A stretch of 33,728 bases of DNA from UMGS1387 sp045539625 (GCA_045539625.1 JAZQFS010000103.1:1-33728), one strand, 5' to 3'. Shown: positions 15,326 to 24,372, counted from the first letter of the stretch. Notes: generated by a model from the sequence alone, not told the origin. Numbers and translations are program-made.

Positions 15326-16742
15326 CTTTACGCAGCCTCCTTTCGAGAATGGATACAAGCTTTGAAAGACCAAGCACCAGTACGAGATATACTATCGCAA
15401 TGGCAACAAGAGGCATAAAGCTTGAATATGTGATTGAACGGATTTTAAGGCCGCCCAATGTAAGGTCTGCAACGCCTATATAGAAGGCAACCGATGTTTC
15501 CTTAAGCAAGGTAATAAACTCATTTGCAAGTGAAGGAAGCACCGCCTTGAATGCCTGAGGAAGAACGATGTGGTACATTGTTCTTATATATGTAAAGCCA
15601 AGGCTTCTGCCCGCTTCCATCTGTCCCTTATCAACCGACATAATACCGCCTCTGACAATTTCCGAAACGTATGCGCCCGAATTAAGACCGAAGCACACAA
15701 TCGCCGACGGAATACTGCCGATACCTGCGGGAAGCAGTACAACAAAGTAAATTATGAGAAGCTGAATCATCAGCGGCGTTCCTCGCATAACCGACAGATA
15801 CAGCTTACATATCCATGCACCGAAGTCAAGTGCTCCCGTTGTATCGTTGGTAACTCTTATTACAGCCACAATAAAACCGATTACAATACCGATAATAAGT
15901 GAAGCAAGGGTTACAAGAATGGTATTCTTAAGACCGTCAACAATGTACATATATCTCGGTCTTCCCTTGTCCTGCTCAAGGAAGTTTCTTTCAAACTCGT
16001 CCTTAACGGAATTAAGCCACTTAACGGCAGGAATACTTGTATCGGGCTTTTTGCTGTCATAGTTATTGAGAGTAAAGCACTCAACAATACCGTTCTTATA
16101 GGGAATGTTATTGGAAATGTTTATAGTTTCGCCGTTTACCTCACACTCAGACGCTTCCTTTACAAGAGCAACCGCCTTTTTATAGTCGCCGTAAAGGGCA
16201 TCTATAACCTCGTCGGAAAGGTAAAGCTGAAAACCGTTTTCGGCAACCTCGTATATTGTAAGCTCAATATTCTTTTCAATTCTGCCTGCGCTCTCAAAAT
16301 CCTTATTGAACTCTTCCTTGATGCTCTGTCTGACTATTGTGGAATTTGCCTTTGGCAGTCCCTTTTCAACTCTGTCGTTGTCTGTCTTGCGTGCAAGAAC
16401 AAGGTACTTGTTAAGGTTTTCGCTGACAGTGCCGTAAAGGTCATATGTAGACACATCGCAGTCAAGAACAAGGCTTCTGTCGTCGCCCGGAGTAACACTC
16501 TTTACTTCAACGGTCATATTTTCCGTAAGGAAAACCGCCGTCTCCGCCTGTGCCTTTGGAAGTGACTGTATTCTTGCATCAACCACTGCCTGCGCCTGCT
16601 CTACCGTCAGCTCTCTTGACACCTTTGAAGCAAGGCTCTGGGCAATTACAACATACAGTGCAAAAACAACCGCCGCAAGCAACAGTGCCGACAGAAAAAC
16701 TCTTTTTGTGGTTATCAGTTTCTTTTTCTTATTGTTTTTCAC
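15312..16742 (-). CDS. Amino acid ABC transporter permease with a large N-terminal extracytoplasmic domain
   Basis: 476 aa, about double the usual 220-aa HisM/GlnP permease. A first membrane segment (about 15-38) is followed by some 225 residues of soluble, probably outside-facing sequence. That stretch is rich in charged residues, carries two Cys around CEVNGETINI and IVECFTLNNY, and shows no similarity I recognise. From about 270 the ordinary permease core begins (KNTILVTLASLIIGIVIGF). It has the EAA loop EAGRSLGFTYIRTMYHIVLPQA and ends in LERRLRKGDNR. The insert is not a second solute-binding domain, since a separate one is encoded upstream. It could dock the binding protein or sense the substrate. 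Confidence 0.88.
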   Translation of the reverse strand: MKNNKKKKLITTKRVFLSALLLAAVVFALYVVIAQSLASKVSRELTVEQAQAVVDARIQSLPKAQAETAVFLTENMTVEVKSVTPGDDRSLVLDCDVSTYDLYGTVSENLNKYLVLARKTDNDRVEKGLPKANSTIVRQSIKEEFNKDFESAGRIEKNIELTIYEVAENGFQLYLSDEVIDALYGDYKKAVALVKEASECEVNGETINISNNIPYKNGIVECFTLNNYDSKKPDTSIPAVKWLNSVKDEFERNFLEQDKGRPRYMYIVDGLKNTILVTLASLIIGIVIGFIVAVIRVTNDTTGALDFGAWICKLYLSVMRGTPLMIQLLIIYFVVLLPAGIGSIPSAIVCFGLNSGAYVSEIVRGGIMSVDKGQMEAGRSLGFTYIRTMYHIVLPQAFKAVLPSLANEFITLLKETSVAFYIGVADLTLGGLKIRSITYSSFMPLVAIAIVYLVLVLGLSKLVSILERRLRKGDNR

Positions 16743-16766
16743 GGTAAATCTCCATATACATCACAA

Positions 16767-16792
16767 ACGGGAATGAATCAATCCATTCCCGT
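16767..16792 (-). terminator. Hairpin between binding-protein and permease genes
   Basis: A 9-bp perfect stem ACGGGAATG/CATTCCCGT (16767-16775/16784-16792) with an 8-nt loop. On the minus strand only a short T-rich stretch follows. It probably acts as a partial terminator or mRNA 3' stabiliser, giving more binding protein than permease. Confidence 0.6.
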
Positions 16793-16824
16793 CGGCGTTA
16801 TTAATTATTTTGGGATTAAATCAA

Positions 16825-17661
16825 TTACTTGATGTACTTTGCAACGATTGCATCGATTGTGCCGTCAACGATAAGCTCTTCGATAGCTGCGTTGAGGCTT
16901 GCAAGAAGCTCTTCGTTTTCCTTAGCTACGCAGATTGCATATTCTTCGTCAGCATAGGAGGTTTCGAGGATTACAAGACCTTCGTTTGCTTCAACAAGAG
17001 CAAGTGCAGGCTGGTTGTCAATGATTACGCAGTCAACTGCGCCGCCGTTGAGAGCCATAACTGCTTCGTTACCGTTTGCAAACTGAGAAACGAGGTCTGC
17101 ACCGAAATCGTCTGTGGAGTAGATGTCGCCTGTTGTACCGAGCTGTACGCCTACCTTGTATGCAGCGCCTTCAGCGTAAAGGTCGTCAACTGTTGTGATG
17201 GGGCTGCCCTCCTTAACGATGATGGACTGAACGCCTGTAGCGTAGCTGGATGTAAAGTTAACGCTTTCTTTTCTTTCTTCGGTAACAGTCATACCTGCCA
17301 TACCAAAGTCAACAGAGCCTGTCTGAACAGCAGTAAGAATGGAGTCGAACTGCATATCCTGAATAACCAGCTCCTTACCGAGCTTTGCTGCAATTGCTTC
17401 TGCGATTTCAGCATCGATACCTACGATCTTGTCGCCTACGTAGTATTCGTAAGGCTGGAAGTATGCGTTGGTAGCCATTGTGATTGTGTTGTCCTCAACT
17501 TCGGGTTCAACCTCAGCTTCGGGTTCTGTTTCTGTTTCGGGAACGTCAACAACATCTGTGTTGTCAACTACTTCTTCGAGTTCGTCTGCCGTACAAGCTG
17601 CAAAGCAGAAGCATACCATTACAAGTGCAAGTGCCAGTGTTAAAATTTTGCTGAATTTCAT
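16825..17661 (-). CDS. Polar amino acid-binding lipoprotein of an ABC transporter
   Basis: 278 aa. The signal peptide ends in lipobox FAAC with lipidation on C23. An acidic Glu/Val/Thr/Pro linker follows (about 24-60) and then a periplasmic-binding-protein type II fold: MATNAYFQPYEYYVGDKIVGIDAEIA, GMAGMTVTEERKESVNFT (the Arg that usually binds the carboxylate) and CVIIDNQPALAL (the Asp that usually binds the amino group). It is first in a three-gene operon with its own consensus promoter. Tyr and Phe around the pocket entrance give no clear ligand, so I name only the class. Confidence 0.92.
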   Translation of the reverse strand: MKFSKILTLALALVMVCFCFAACTADELEEVVDNTDVVDVPETETEPEAEVEPEVEDNTITMATNAYFQPYEYYVGDKIVGIDAEIAEAIAAKLGKELVIQDMQFDSILTAVQTGSVDFGMAGMTVTEERKESVNFTSSYATGVQSIIVKEGSPITTVDDLYAEGAAYKVGVQLGTTGDIYSTDDFGADLVSQFANGNEAVMALNGGAVDCVIIDNQPALALVEANEGLVILETSYADEEYAICVAKENEELLASLNAAIEELIVDGTIDAIVAKYIK

Positions 17662-17697
17662 AATAAAAACATCCTTTCAAAATTATTTAGCCCATAT

Positions 17698-17726
17698 ATT
17701 ATAGTATTTAATTTTTCAAAAGTCAA
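17698..17726 (-). promoter_or_regulatory. SigA promoter of the amino acid ABC operon
   Basis: On the minus strand TTGACT (17721-17726), 17 nt, TATAAT (17698-17703), one mismatch from consensus. The leader to ATG 17661 is about 30 nt and contains AAAGGATG as the ribosome site. Confidence 0.8.
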
Positions 17727-17781
17727 TACCTTTGTCAGTTTTTTCACATTTTCAGTGTATAATCTCCGTTTATGCACTCAT

Positions 17782-19158
17782 TTATGCATTTTCGCCATTA
17801 TTTTTAACAGAACGGAAAAATTTCAGCAGTAAAAATCCCGAAACTATAATGCTCAGTACCTCAGCCACGGGCGTTGCAACAACAATACCCGTTTCCTGCC
17901 ACATCTTACCGAAGACGTACATAAGAGGAATATCTAAAATACCTTTTCTCAGCACCGAGGTAACAAGTGAATAAAGCTTTTTGCCCGTAGCCTGAAAGAT
18001 AGTATTCATAAGATATGTCAGGGCACAGAACACAACGGCAATTGCAAGAGTGGGAAGAAGCTGTGTTCCCTCCTTCACCGTCTGCGGCTCATCAATGAAA
18101 AACTTGATTATGGGCGAAGCAAAGGTTCTGTACACAAAGGTACAAGCCGCCGAAAATCCCACGGTAATGCCGAGAGTGAAAATAATTGTCTTCTTCATTC
18201 TTTTGAAGTTTTTTGCCGCATACGTGTAGCCGATAAGAGGAAGCACGCCCTGAGTAAGTCCCATATTTATATTGAACGCAAGAGTGTTGGCTTTTTTTGC
18301 AATGCCCAGACCTGCCACCGCCGCCGTACCGTATGCCGACATAAAGTTATTTGCCGCAATGTTTGACACCATGGCAAGAGAGGTTGAAAGACAGGCAGGT
18401 GCACCTGTTGCAAGCAGCTCGGGGACAATTTTACTTTTGATATTGAAGTCCTTTATATTAAGGGTAAACACGCTGTCCTTGGATTTCATAACGTAAATGA
18501 TAAATATTACGCAGGAAACAACATTTGACAAAAGTGTTGCTATTGCCGCACCCGTAACCTCGTGCCCTTTTGGAAGAATGACAAACATAAACAGCGGGTC
18601 AAGCGCAATATTAAGCACCGCACCCGACGACATTATAAGCCCTGCCGCACGTGATGAGCCCACAGAGCGTACAAGATGCCCGAAAAGTGTTGTCAGCATG
18701 GTGGGAATACTTCCCACAGCCACCGTCCAGAAGAGGTAGTCGATTATATACTGCTTTGAATTATCATCACCGCCGATGATATAAACAAGCTTTTCACGGA
18801 ATATGAAAATCAGCACACCGTACAGTATGGCAGCCGCAATACTTGACCACAAAGCAAAGGCAAAGGCACTTTTGGCATCCTCTTCCTTCTTTGCGCCAAG
18901 GCTTCTTGAAATAACACTTGACGCACCTATTCCGAAAAGGTTGGACAGTGCCGCCATAACTATAAACAGCGGCATTGCTACCGATATTGCCGCAACCGCA
19001 CTTTCATTTCCCGTTCTGCCCACAAACCAGGTGTCGGCAAAGTTATAAATTATATTGAGTATCTGAGTAATTACCGTTGGAACAACCAAAGCAAAAACTG
19101 CGGCAGGTACGCTTTTATTCTCAAATATTTCACTTCTGTCGGTTTTCTTGGAATTCAT
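17782..19158 (-). CDS. MATE-family multidrug efflux transporter (first copy)
   Basis: 458 aa with about twelve hydrophobic segments in two similar halves. The family pattern is visible at the N-terminus (VPTVITQILNIIYNFADTWFVGRTGNESAVAAISVAMPLF) and the second half (LINMGLTQGVLPLIGYTYAAKN-like region). MATE proteins export organic cations or drugs using a Na+ or H+ gradient. The ribosome site is weak (GGGAG further than usual from ATG). It has no obvious partner gene and lies between the ABC operon and a divergent glycohydrolase gene. Confidence 0.9.
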   Translation of the reverse strand: MNSKKTDRSEIFENKSVPAAVFALVVPTVITQILNIIYNFADTWFVGRTGNESAVAAISVAMPLFIVMAALSNLFGIGASSVISRSLGAKKEEDAKSAFAFALWSSIAAAILYGVLIFIFREKLVYIIGGDDNSKQYIIDYLFWTVAVGSIPTMLTTLFGHLVRSVGSSRAAGLIMSSGAVLNIALDPLFMFVILPKGHEVTGAAIATLLSNVVSCVIFIIYVMKSKDSVFTLNIKDFNIKSKIVPELLATGAPACLSTSLAMVSNIAANNFMSAYGTAAVAGLGIAKKANTLAFNINMGLTQGVLPLIGYTYAAKNFKRMKKTIIFTLGITVGFSAACTFVYRTFASPIIKFFIDEPQTVKEGTQLLPTLAIAVVFCALTYLMNTIFQATGKKLYSLVTSVLRKGILDIPLMYVFGKMWQETGIVVATPVAEVLSIIVSGFLLLKFFRSVKNNGENA

Positions 19159-19268
19159 TTACGCCTTTCAGCTCCCATCTTTATCTGTCTATATAGTATT
19201 CTCTAATTATTAACCTGAAATTACAAAACCGCAGTTATTTTATTTAATCATCTCTTATGGGGTAAAAA

Positions 19269-19298
19269 TGCACAAAAAGCATCTTGCTCATTTGTGCA
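19269..19298. repeat. Inverted repeat in the 19159-19477 intergenic region
   Basis: TGCACAAA (19269-19276) and TTTGTGCA (19291-19298) are perfectly inverted over 14 nt. The stretch 19159-19477 has no gene. It holds this repeat, the plus-strand promoter below, and a GGGG-TATATT-CCCC hairpin (19434-19447) in the leader of the downstream gene. Confidence 0.4.
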
Positions 19299-19395
19299 CA
19301 TTGCTCTTTCGCCGGAAACTGAGAAAAAAGGTGCAAAAATCCGACTTAAATTTGTTTACAAAAAACGACCAATTTAAAAAAGAAACTTATATCTA

Positions 19396-19424
19396 TTGAC
19401 AAAGCCGCTTCAATATGGTAAGGT
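19396..19424 (+). promoter_or_regulatory. Promoter of the ADP-ribosylglycohydrolase-family gene
   Basis: TTGACA (19396-19401), 17-nt spacer, TAAGGT (19419-19424), followed by TTAAG. The layout ATTGAC-N18-TAAGRTTTAAG is repeated upstream of the gene at 21298, pointing to shared control. Confidence 0.65.
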
Positions 19425-19477
19425 TTAAGTGACGGGGTATATTCCCCAAATACGAACTGACAAAGGAGAAGACAGGT

Positions 19478-20917
19478 ATGATTAAGATTAACAGACAGCA
19501 GTACGAAGACAAAGTATATGCTTGCTGGCTCGGTAAAAACATTGGCGGTACTATCGGTACTCCCTACGAAGGCAAAAGAGAATTGCTTGACGTTAAGGGC
19601 TTCAAGACAGAGCCCGGCAATCCTCTTCCCAATGATGACCTTGACCTTCAGCTCATCTGGCTCAAGGCTATGCGTGAAGTAGGTCCCATGAAGCTTGATG
19701 CAAAGGTTCTGGGCGAATACTGGATGGACTTCATCGTTCCTTTCTGGAATGAATACGGTATCGGTAAGTCCAATATGATGCACGGCATCTCCGCTCCTAT
19801 GTGCGGACAGTACAAGAACGAATGGAAGCATTCCAACGGTGCATGGATCAGAACAGAAATCTGGGCTACACTTTATCCTGCTTGCATTGAAGAAGCTATC
19901 AAGTTTGCTTATTATGATGCCTGCGTTGACCACGGTATCGGCGAAGGTACATTTGCTGCCATCTTCGTTGCAGCTCTTGAAAGTGCCGCTTTCGTTATCA
20001 GCGACATCAGAGAGCTTATAAAGATCGGTCTTTCAAAGATTCCGTCAAATTGCCGTTTCTACAAGTTTATCGTAACTGCCTGCAACTGCTACGACGAAGG
20101 CAAGACATGGCAGGAAGCAAGAGAAATTATTCTTGAAATGGCACTTGCTGACGAAGAGCTGGGCGGTTGGTTCCAGGCTCCTGCAAACGTTGCATTTGCA
20201 GTTATCGGTCTTCTCTACGGCGAAGGCGACTTCAAGAACTCCATTCTTATCGCTGTTAACTGCGGCGACGACACCGACTGCACAGGTGCTACCGTTGGTT
20301 CTATTCTCGGTATTATCGGTGGTACGGCAGGCGTTCCCAAGGACTGGCAGGAATACATCGGCGACAGCATCATCACCGTTTCCGTTAACAAGGGTGCATG
20401 CCGTGTTCCCGCAACCTGTACAGAGCTTACACAGCAGGTTATCCACACCAACAAGCTTACTCTTTGGGGTTGGGTAAATACCGCTGTTGTTGACGGCGAA
20501 ACAGAAATTCCCGAAGAAGACGTTAAGAAGTTCTACGGCGACAGCTATGTTCAGAAGCTCGTTTCCCGTTCACCTTACCACGTTGAGCACGACTTCCCGC
20601 TTTCAACCGTTGTTGTTGAATACGACAGAGAGCCCGATGTTAAGCCCGGCGATGAAATCAACGTAACAGTTACTGTTGCCAAAAAGCTTGCTTCCCAGAA
20701 GCACTACAGTGCACGACTTCTTCTTCCCGAAGGTTGGACATATTCAGGTCCTTCTTACATCAACTGTTCAAGAAAATCTCCTGCAACACCTGTTTCCCAT
20801 ACCTTTAAGGTAACCGTGGGTGAAAAGGTTGACTGCAAGAACAGAGGCGTTGTTGAGGTTACCTGCGACGGCAGAGCCGACGTTGGACTCGTTCCCCTCA
20901 TTTTCTTCGGTGCATAG
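19478..20917 (+). CDS. ADP-ribosylglycohydrolase-family protein with C-terminal beta domain
   Basis: 479 aa. ARH-fold markers are KNIGGTIGTPYEGKRE at the N-terminus, the acidic pair region PNDDLDLQL (near 50-58) and the metal-binding NCGDDTDCTGATVGSI (about 262-277). These bind Mg2+ in the family. After about residue 350 a beta-sandwich-like domain begins (DFPLSTVVVEYDREPDVKPGDEINVTVTV). No signal peptide is seen. Many family members lie in carbohydrate loci and probably cleave N- or O-glycosidic bonds other than ADP-ribose, which fits the neighbours. The gene has an ideal AAGGAG and favours AAG/GGT/GTT codons more than its neighbours, suggesting strong expression. Confidence 0.85.
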   Translation: MIKINRQQYEDKVYACWLGKNIGGTIGTPYEGKRELLDVKGFKTEPGNPLPNDDLDLQLIWLKAMREVGPMKLDAKVLGEYWMDFIVPFWNEYGIGKSNMMHGISAPMCGQYKNEWKHSNGAWIRTEIWATLYPACIEEAIKFAYYDACVDHGIGEGTFAAIFVAALESAAFVISDIRELIKIGLSKIPSNCRFYKFIVTACNCYDEGKTWQEAREIILEMALADEELGGWFQAPANVAFAVIGLLYGEGDFKNSILIAVNCGDDTDCTGATVGSILGIIGGTAGVPKDWQEYIGDSIITVSVNKGACRVPATCTELTQQVIHTNKLTLWGWVNTAVVDGETEIPEEDVKKFYGDSYVQKLVSRSPYHVEHDFPLSTVVVEYDREPDVKPGDEINVTVTVAKKLASQKHYSARLLLPEGWTYSGPSYINCSRKSPATPVSHTFKVTVGEKVDCKNRGVVEVTCDGRADVGLVPLIFFGA

Positions 20918-21112
20918 TCGGGTACGCCCGACAGCGGTGACGTGACCTTATTGCGGATTTACGTCCTGCCATCGATGCCCGAATACAGTCCCGTTTGACC
21001 GTCTTCAATCAAAGCGGTCAAACTAAGTGCTTCACCGGTGGAACATAATAAAAATCCGAGCCTCAAGTGCTCGGTCAGACAAAACGTCAGCCAAACAACG
21101 GCTGACGTTTTT
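20917..21112 (+). ncRNA. Candidate structured RNA or structured 3' UTR
   Basis: From the last base of the stop codon onward: GTCGGG-TACG-CCCGAC (20917-20932, UACG tetraloop), and CGGTGA (20935-20940) that can close on TCACCG (21032-21037). Between those lie GACGT/ACGTC (20939-20943/20961-20965, competing with the closing stem) and a 9-bp perfect stem GTTTGACCG/CGGTCAAAC (20993-21001/21015-21023). Then come CCGAGC/GCTCGG (21056-21061/21069-21074) and a 12-bp terminator stem. It matches no RNA family I know. It may be a stable sRNA processed from the upstream mRNA. Confidence 0.4.
21081..21112 (+). terminator. Strong rho-independent terminator
   Basis: A 12-bp perfect stem 21081-21092/21100-21111 with loop AAACAAC and a T-tract. 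It ends the transcript of the 19478 gene and the structured segment above. The remaining stretch to 21228 is AT-rich without a gene. Confidence 0.9.
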
Positions 21113-21228
21113 ACTTTTATCCAAAAAATGTTATCACAGTATCAATACAAAATACGTTTAAAGCTGATAAACATTGATTCTCTGATATACTATTACACAA
21201 AAAAGACGCACTAAACAGCAAAAAAACA

Positions 21229-21257
21229 TTGACTTTTATGTTAATATAGGTTAAGAT
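21229..21257 (+). promoter_or_regulatory. Promoter of the GH99-like gene
   Basis: TTGACT (21229-21234), 17 nt, TAAGAT (21252-21257) followed by TTAAG. It aligns without gaps to the promoter at 19396 in both boxes and in the TTTAAG extension. Confidence 0.65.
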
Positions 21258-21297
21258 TTAAGCAGTATAAAAAGTGTGCTCAAAGGAGTGGATTATT

Positions 21298-24200
21298 ATG
21301 GATAAATATCGCAACCTTCGCCCAACCTATCTCATAGACGACATTCACGGGTGGTATTGGGGGAACAAGCTTACCGATTGGGACATAGACTACCGTGGTG
21401 CAGGCAGAGGCTGGAAAAAGGACGATATGGGCGGCAGAAGAAAGCTTATAAGCGTTCTTGACACCTATCCCACAACCGCAAAGAGAGATATAAACGAGCA
21501 GTTTGGCGGAAAGCTCACCTTTGAAGCGGAATACAATCTTATATCGGGAGAAGGCTTCTTTTTTGAATTCAGCAACAAAACAGGCGAAATGTTCAAAATC
21601 GTTCACCGTGACGGTTACTTCACCGCAAAAGGTCAAAAGCTTTTTAAAATCGGTTACGGTCTTCACATTATAAGACTGGTGCTTGATATAGACAATGGCA
21701 CAGCTCAGTACTTCTCCGACGGAAAATACATTGGCAAATGTGCTTTCACGGGCGATGCCGTAAGTGTATCTCGCTTAATATGCGGTTTCGGAAAAGAAGA
21801 TACAGGCGAAGCACACCTTGAGCACAACGTAAAGCTTCACAAAAACTATCTTTACGTTGACAGATGTGCCTTCTACCACGAAAGAGAGCTGTCCGACGAC
21901 TATACCGCAGCCTGTGTAAAAGGCAAGTCCACCGTCAAATACGCCGATTACTACAACAAAGAGCATTCGTGGCGAGATTACTCGGGAAAGCTTTATGCCT
22001 ACAAAATCAAAGCTTCGGCAGATTCATCAATAAATATTGTAAGAAAGTTTGACAGAGCATCGGGAAATGTTGTGTTTGAAGCAAGATACTATCTGCCAAA
22101 GAAAAACTCCAAGGTCACTTTTTCTCTTTGCAAGGCAGACACAAAGGTTGTGTCGGTGTTTGACCAATACAAGGCTCTTTGCTGCAAAGACGGCGTTTTA
22201 CGTGAGCACAACGGCAATGTATGGCAGACTCTCAGAATATGTGCAAACACAAATAACAAAACCGCACTTGTATGGCTCAACGGAAAGAAAACCTCCGTTA
22301 TCGGCTTCGACGGCGATGCAGATTTTATCGACAGCTTCAGAATCGATTTTGACGCAGACAAGGCATCTGAGCTCTGGTACACCGACCTTGTTGCCTATGT
22401 ACAGCCTCCCGAACCCGAGGATTATGTTCCAGAGCCTGTTGTTCCCAAGAAAAAAGGCGACTATTATGTGGGTATGAACATATGCTCAATCTGGAGAACG
22501 GGAACGCACAAGGGCTGGGGCTGTATTACTCCCTTTGAAGAAAACAAGCCTCTTTTGGGCTTCTACGATGAGGGAAATCCCGAAACAAGCGACTGGGAAA
22601 TAAAGTGGATGGCAGAGCACGGCATAGACTTTCAGCTTTACTGCTGGTATCCAACACTTGACCACAGACCTTTTGTGAGAAACTCATCCCCCTCTGCCAT
22701 TTACGGCGGTCATTTAAGTGCAAAGTACAGCGACAAGGTTAAGTTTGCCCTTTTATTTGAAGCCAACGGCACAAATGTACTTTCCGCCAAAACCTTCCGT
22801 GAAATATATGTGCCCAACTGGCTTGACTACTTCTTCTCGGACGACAGATATATGTCTGTTGACAACAAGGCAATTATGTCAATTTATGCGCCCAAAAAGC
22901 TTATGGCTTGTTTCGGCTCTCCCGAAGCTTTTGTTGTGGAGATGAATTATCTCAGAGGCAAAGTCAAAGAGCTGGGATATGATGACCTCATTATAATGGC
23001 TTGCGGAGAAAATGAGCCAATCTACAAGCAATACGGCATTGATGCCGTTCACGCATACAACTGGGGTACTCTCGGTGCAGATCCCGAATTTACAAAGGAC
23101 AGAATTATCACAAGCTCCAAAAGAGAAGGCGGAACACACGTTGTTCCCACTGTAAGCTCAGGCTTCAACAGCATTGCATGGCACGGCGTAAGACATGACC
23201 AGATGAGCTCCGAGGATATGGAAAAGTGTCTTACCTGGATAAGAGACGATGTTCTGACACAGTACGACAAGGATTCATGGAAGAGCAAGCTGGTTATGCT
23301 TTCCACCTGGAACGAGTACGGCGAGGGCACTTATATGATGCCGTCGGGACTTAACCGCTTCGGCTATCTTGATGCAATAAGAAAAGTTTTCACCGAGGAC
23401 AAGCCTCACTTTGATGTTGCTCCCACAGAGGAACAAAAGAAACGCATCTGCAATCTTTTCCCCACAGACAGAAAAATGCTTGCTTCCCTTGACAAGGAAA
23501 GAAAAGCACCTGAGTACAAAGTAGTAAAGAGGTACGAGTTCAAAACACAGGCTGATATAGACAAATGGGAATTCCAAAGAGTTGCAAAGTATGAGCTTCG
23601 TGACGGAATCCTTTACGGTGAAACCGTGGAAAAATCGCCAACGATGATACTTCATGACGACGATTTTCTTCCCTTTGATGCAAGCAGTGTTGTCAAGATA
23701 AGAGTAAACATAAGAACATACAAGGAGGACGGCAAGATTTGCTGTGTATGCGTGGGCTTCTCCCGCAGCAATGACGGCACCTTCCACCCCGAAACCTATT
23801 ACAGTCCTTCCGTACCCGACAGAATTGCTCCTCTTGAATACAAGGTAGTAAACATTCCCCGAATGCCGTGGGAAGGGAAAATTACGGGTATAAAAATTCA
23901 TCCCGTTTATGCGGCAGGACACTTTGAGCTTGAAAGCGTTGAATTTCTTGATTTAAAGCCTGAATACAAATTCATTGTTGACGGTGTAAGTGTGGATATG
24001 CCCATATTCCCCGAGTTTGACAAAAACTCAAACGCCTATCTCCCCTTCGATCCCGTAAGCTCTCTCACCGAGCTTGTACCCATTTACCATGAATGGGTGG
24101 ATTCGGAGCAAAAGCTTATTATAAAAGCAAAACACGAGTACGAGTTTACAAATGGAGAAAAGACTTTCCTGAGAAACGGAGAAGTGTGCAAAATGGAGCG

Positions 24201-24309
24201 GGCACTCTCCTTTACCGACGGTCTTCCCATGCTTCCTGCAAGCATATTTGCGGAAATACTTGACAGAAAGTTTGAAATCGTAAACGGTTCCGTCACTTTC
24301 TCAAAGTAA
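21298..24309 (+). CDS. Large glycoside hydrolase family 99/WbsX-like protein, multidomain, cytoplasmic
   Basis: 1003 aa from ATG 21298, with AAAGGAG upstream (a GTG frame opens 24 nt earlier at 21274). Residues about 1-370 look like two beta-rich, LamG-like segments (GKLTFEAEYNLISGEGFFFEF, then NVVFEARYYLPKKNSKVTFSL). From about 390 a WbsX/GH99-like TIM barrel follows: DYYVGMNICSIWRTG, WEIKWMAEHGIDFQLYCWYP, KFALLFEAN, VDNKAIMSIYAPK and STWNEYGEGTYMMPS (about 668-682, expected catalytic acids). A further carbohydrate-binding-like segment and a tail resembling copper-amine-oxidase N-terminal repeats end the protein. There is no signal peptide, so it should act on internalised oligosaccharide. 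Substrate unknown; the GH99 relation suggests endo-acting on mannose-type glycans, but this is weak. Confidence 0.7.
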   Translation: MDKYRNLRPTYLIDDIHGWYWGNKLTDWDIDYRGAGRGWKKDDMGGRRKLISVLDTYPTTAKRDINEQFGGKLTFEAEYNLISGEGFFFEFSNKTGEMFKIVHRDGYFTAKGQKLFKIGYGLHIIRLVLDIDNGTAQYFSDGKYIGKCAFTGDAVSVSRLICGFGKEDTGEAHLEHNVKLHKNYLYVDRCAFYHERELSDDYTAACVKGKSTVKYADYYNKEHSWRDYSGKLYAYKIKASADSSINIVRKFDRASGNVVFEARYYLPKKNSKVTFSLCKADTKVVSVFDQYKALCCKDGVLREHNGNVWQTLRICANTNNKTALVWLNGKKTSVIGFDGDADFIDSFRIDFDADKASELWYTDLVAYVQPPEPEDYVPEPVVPKKKGDYYVGMNICSIWRTGTHKGWGCITPFEENKPLLGFYDEGNPETSDWEIKWMAEHGIDFQLYCWYPTLDHRPFVRNSSPSAIYGGHLSAKYSDKVKFALLFEANGTNVLSAKTFREIYVPNWLDYFFSDDRYMSVDNKAIMSIYAPKKLMACFGSPEAFVVEMNYLRGKVKELGYDDLIIMACGENEPIYKQYGIDAVHAYNWGTLGADPEFTKDRIITSSKREGGTHVVPTVSSGFNSIAWHGVRHDQMSSEDMEKCLTWIRDDVLTQYDKDSWKSKLVMLSTWNEYGEGTYMMPSGLNRFGYLDAIRKVFTEDKPHFDVAPTEEQKKRICNLFPTDRKMLASLDKERKAPEYKVVKRYEFKTQADIDKWEFQRVAKYELRDGILYGETVEKSPTMILHDDDFLPFDASSVVKIRVNIRTYKEDGKICCVCVGFSRSNDGTFHPETYYSPSVPDRIAPLEYKVVNIPRMPWEGKITGIKIHPVYAAGHFELESVEFLDLKPEYKFIVDGVSVDMPIFPEFDKNSNAYLPFDPVSSLTELVPIYHEWVDSEQKLIIKAKHEYEFTNGEKTFLRNGEVCKMERALSFTDGLPMLPASIFAEILDRKFEIVNGSVTFSK

Positions 24310-24372
24310 CCCGAAGTACAGAACAGGGAAAAAGAGACTGCATCAAAATTTATGCTTTGCCCAAAAACAACG

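Noticed and set aside
16810..17643. 277-codon plus-strand Cys/Val-rich frame
   Set aside because: Antisense to the binding lipoprotein. Its composition is the mirror of that gene's codon use.
20917..21112. Riboswitch controlling the GH99-like gene
   Set aside because: A strong terminator is followed by 185 nt and a separate promoter before that gene, so the segment belongs to the upstream transcript.
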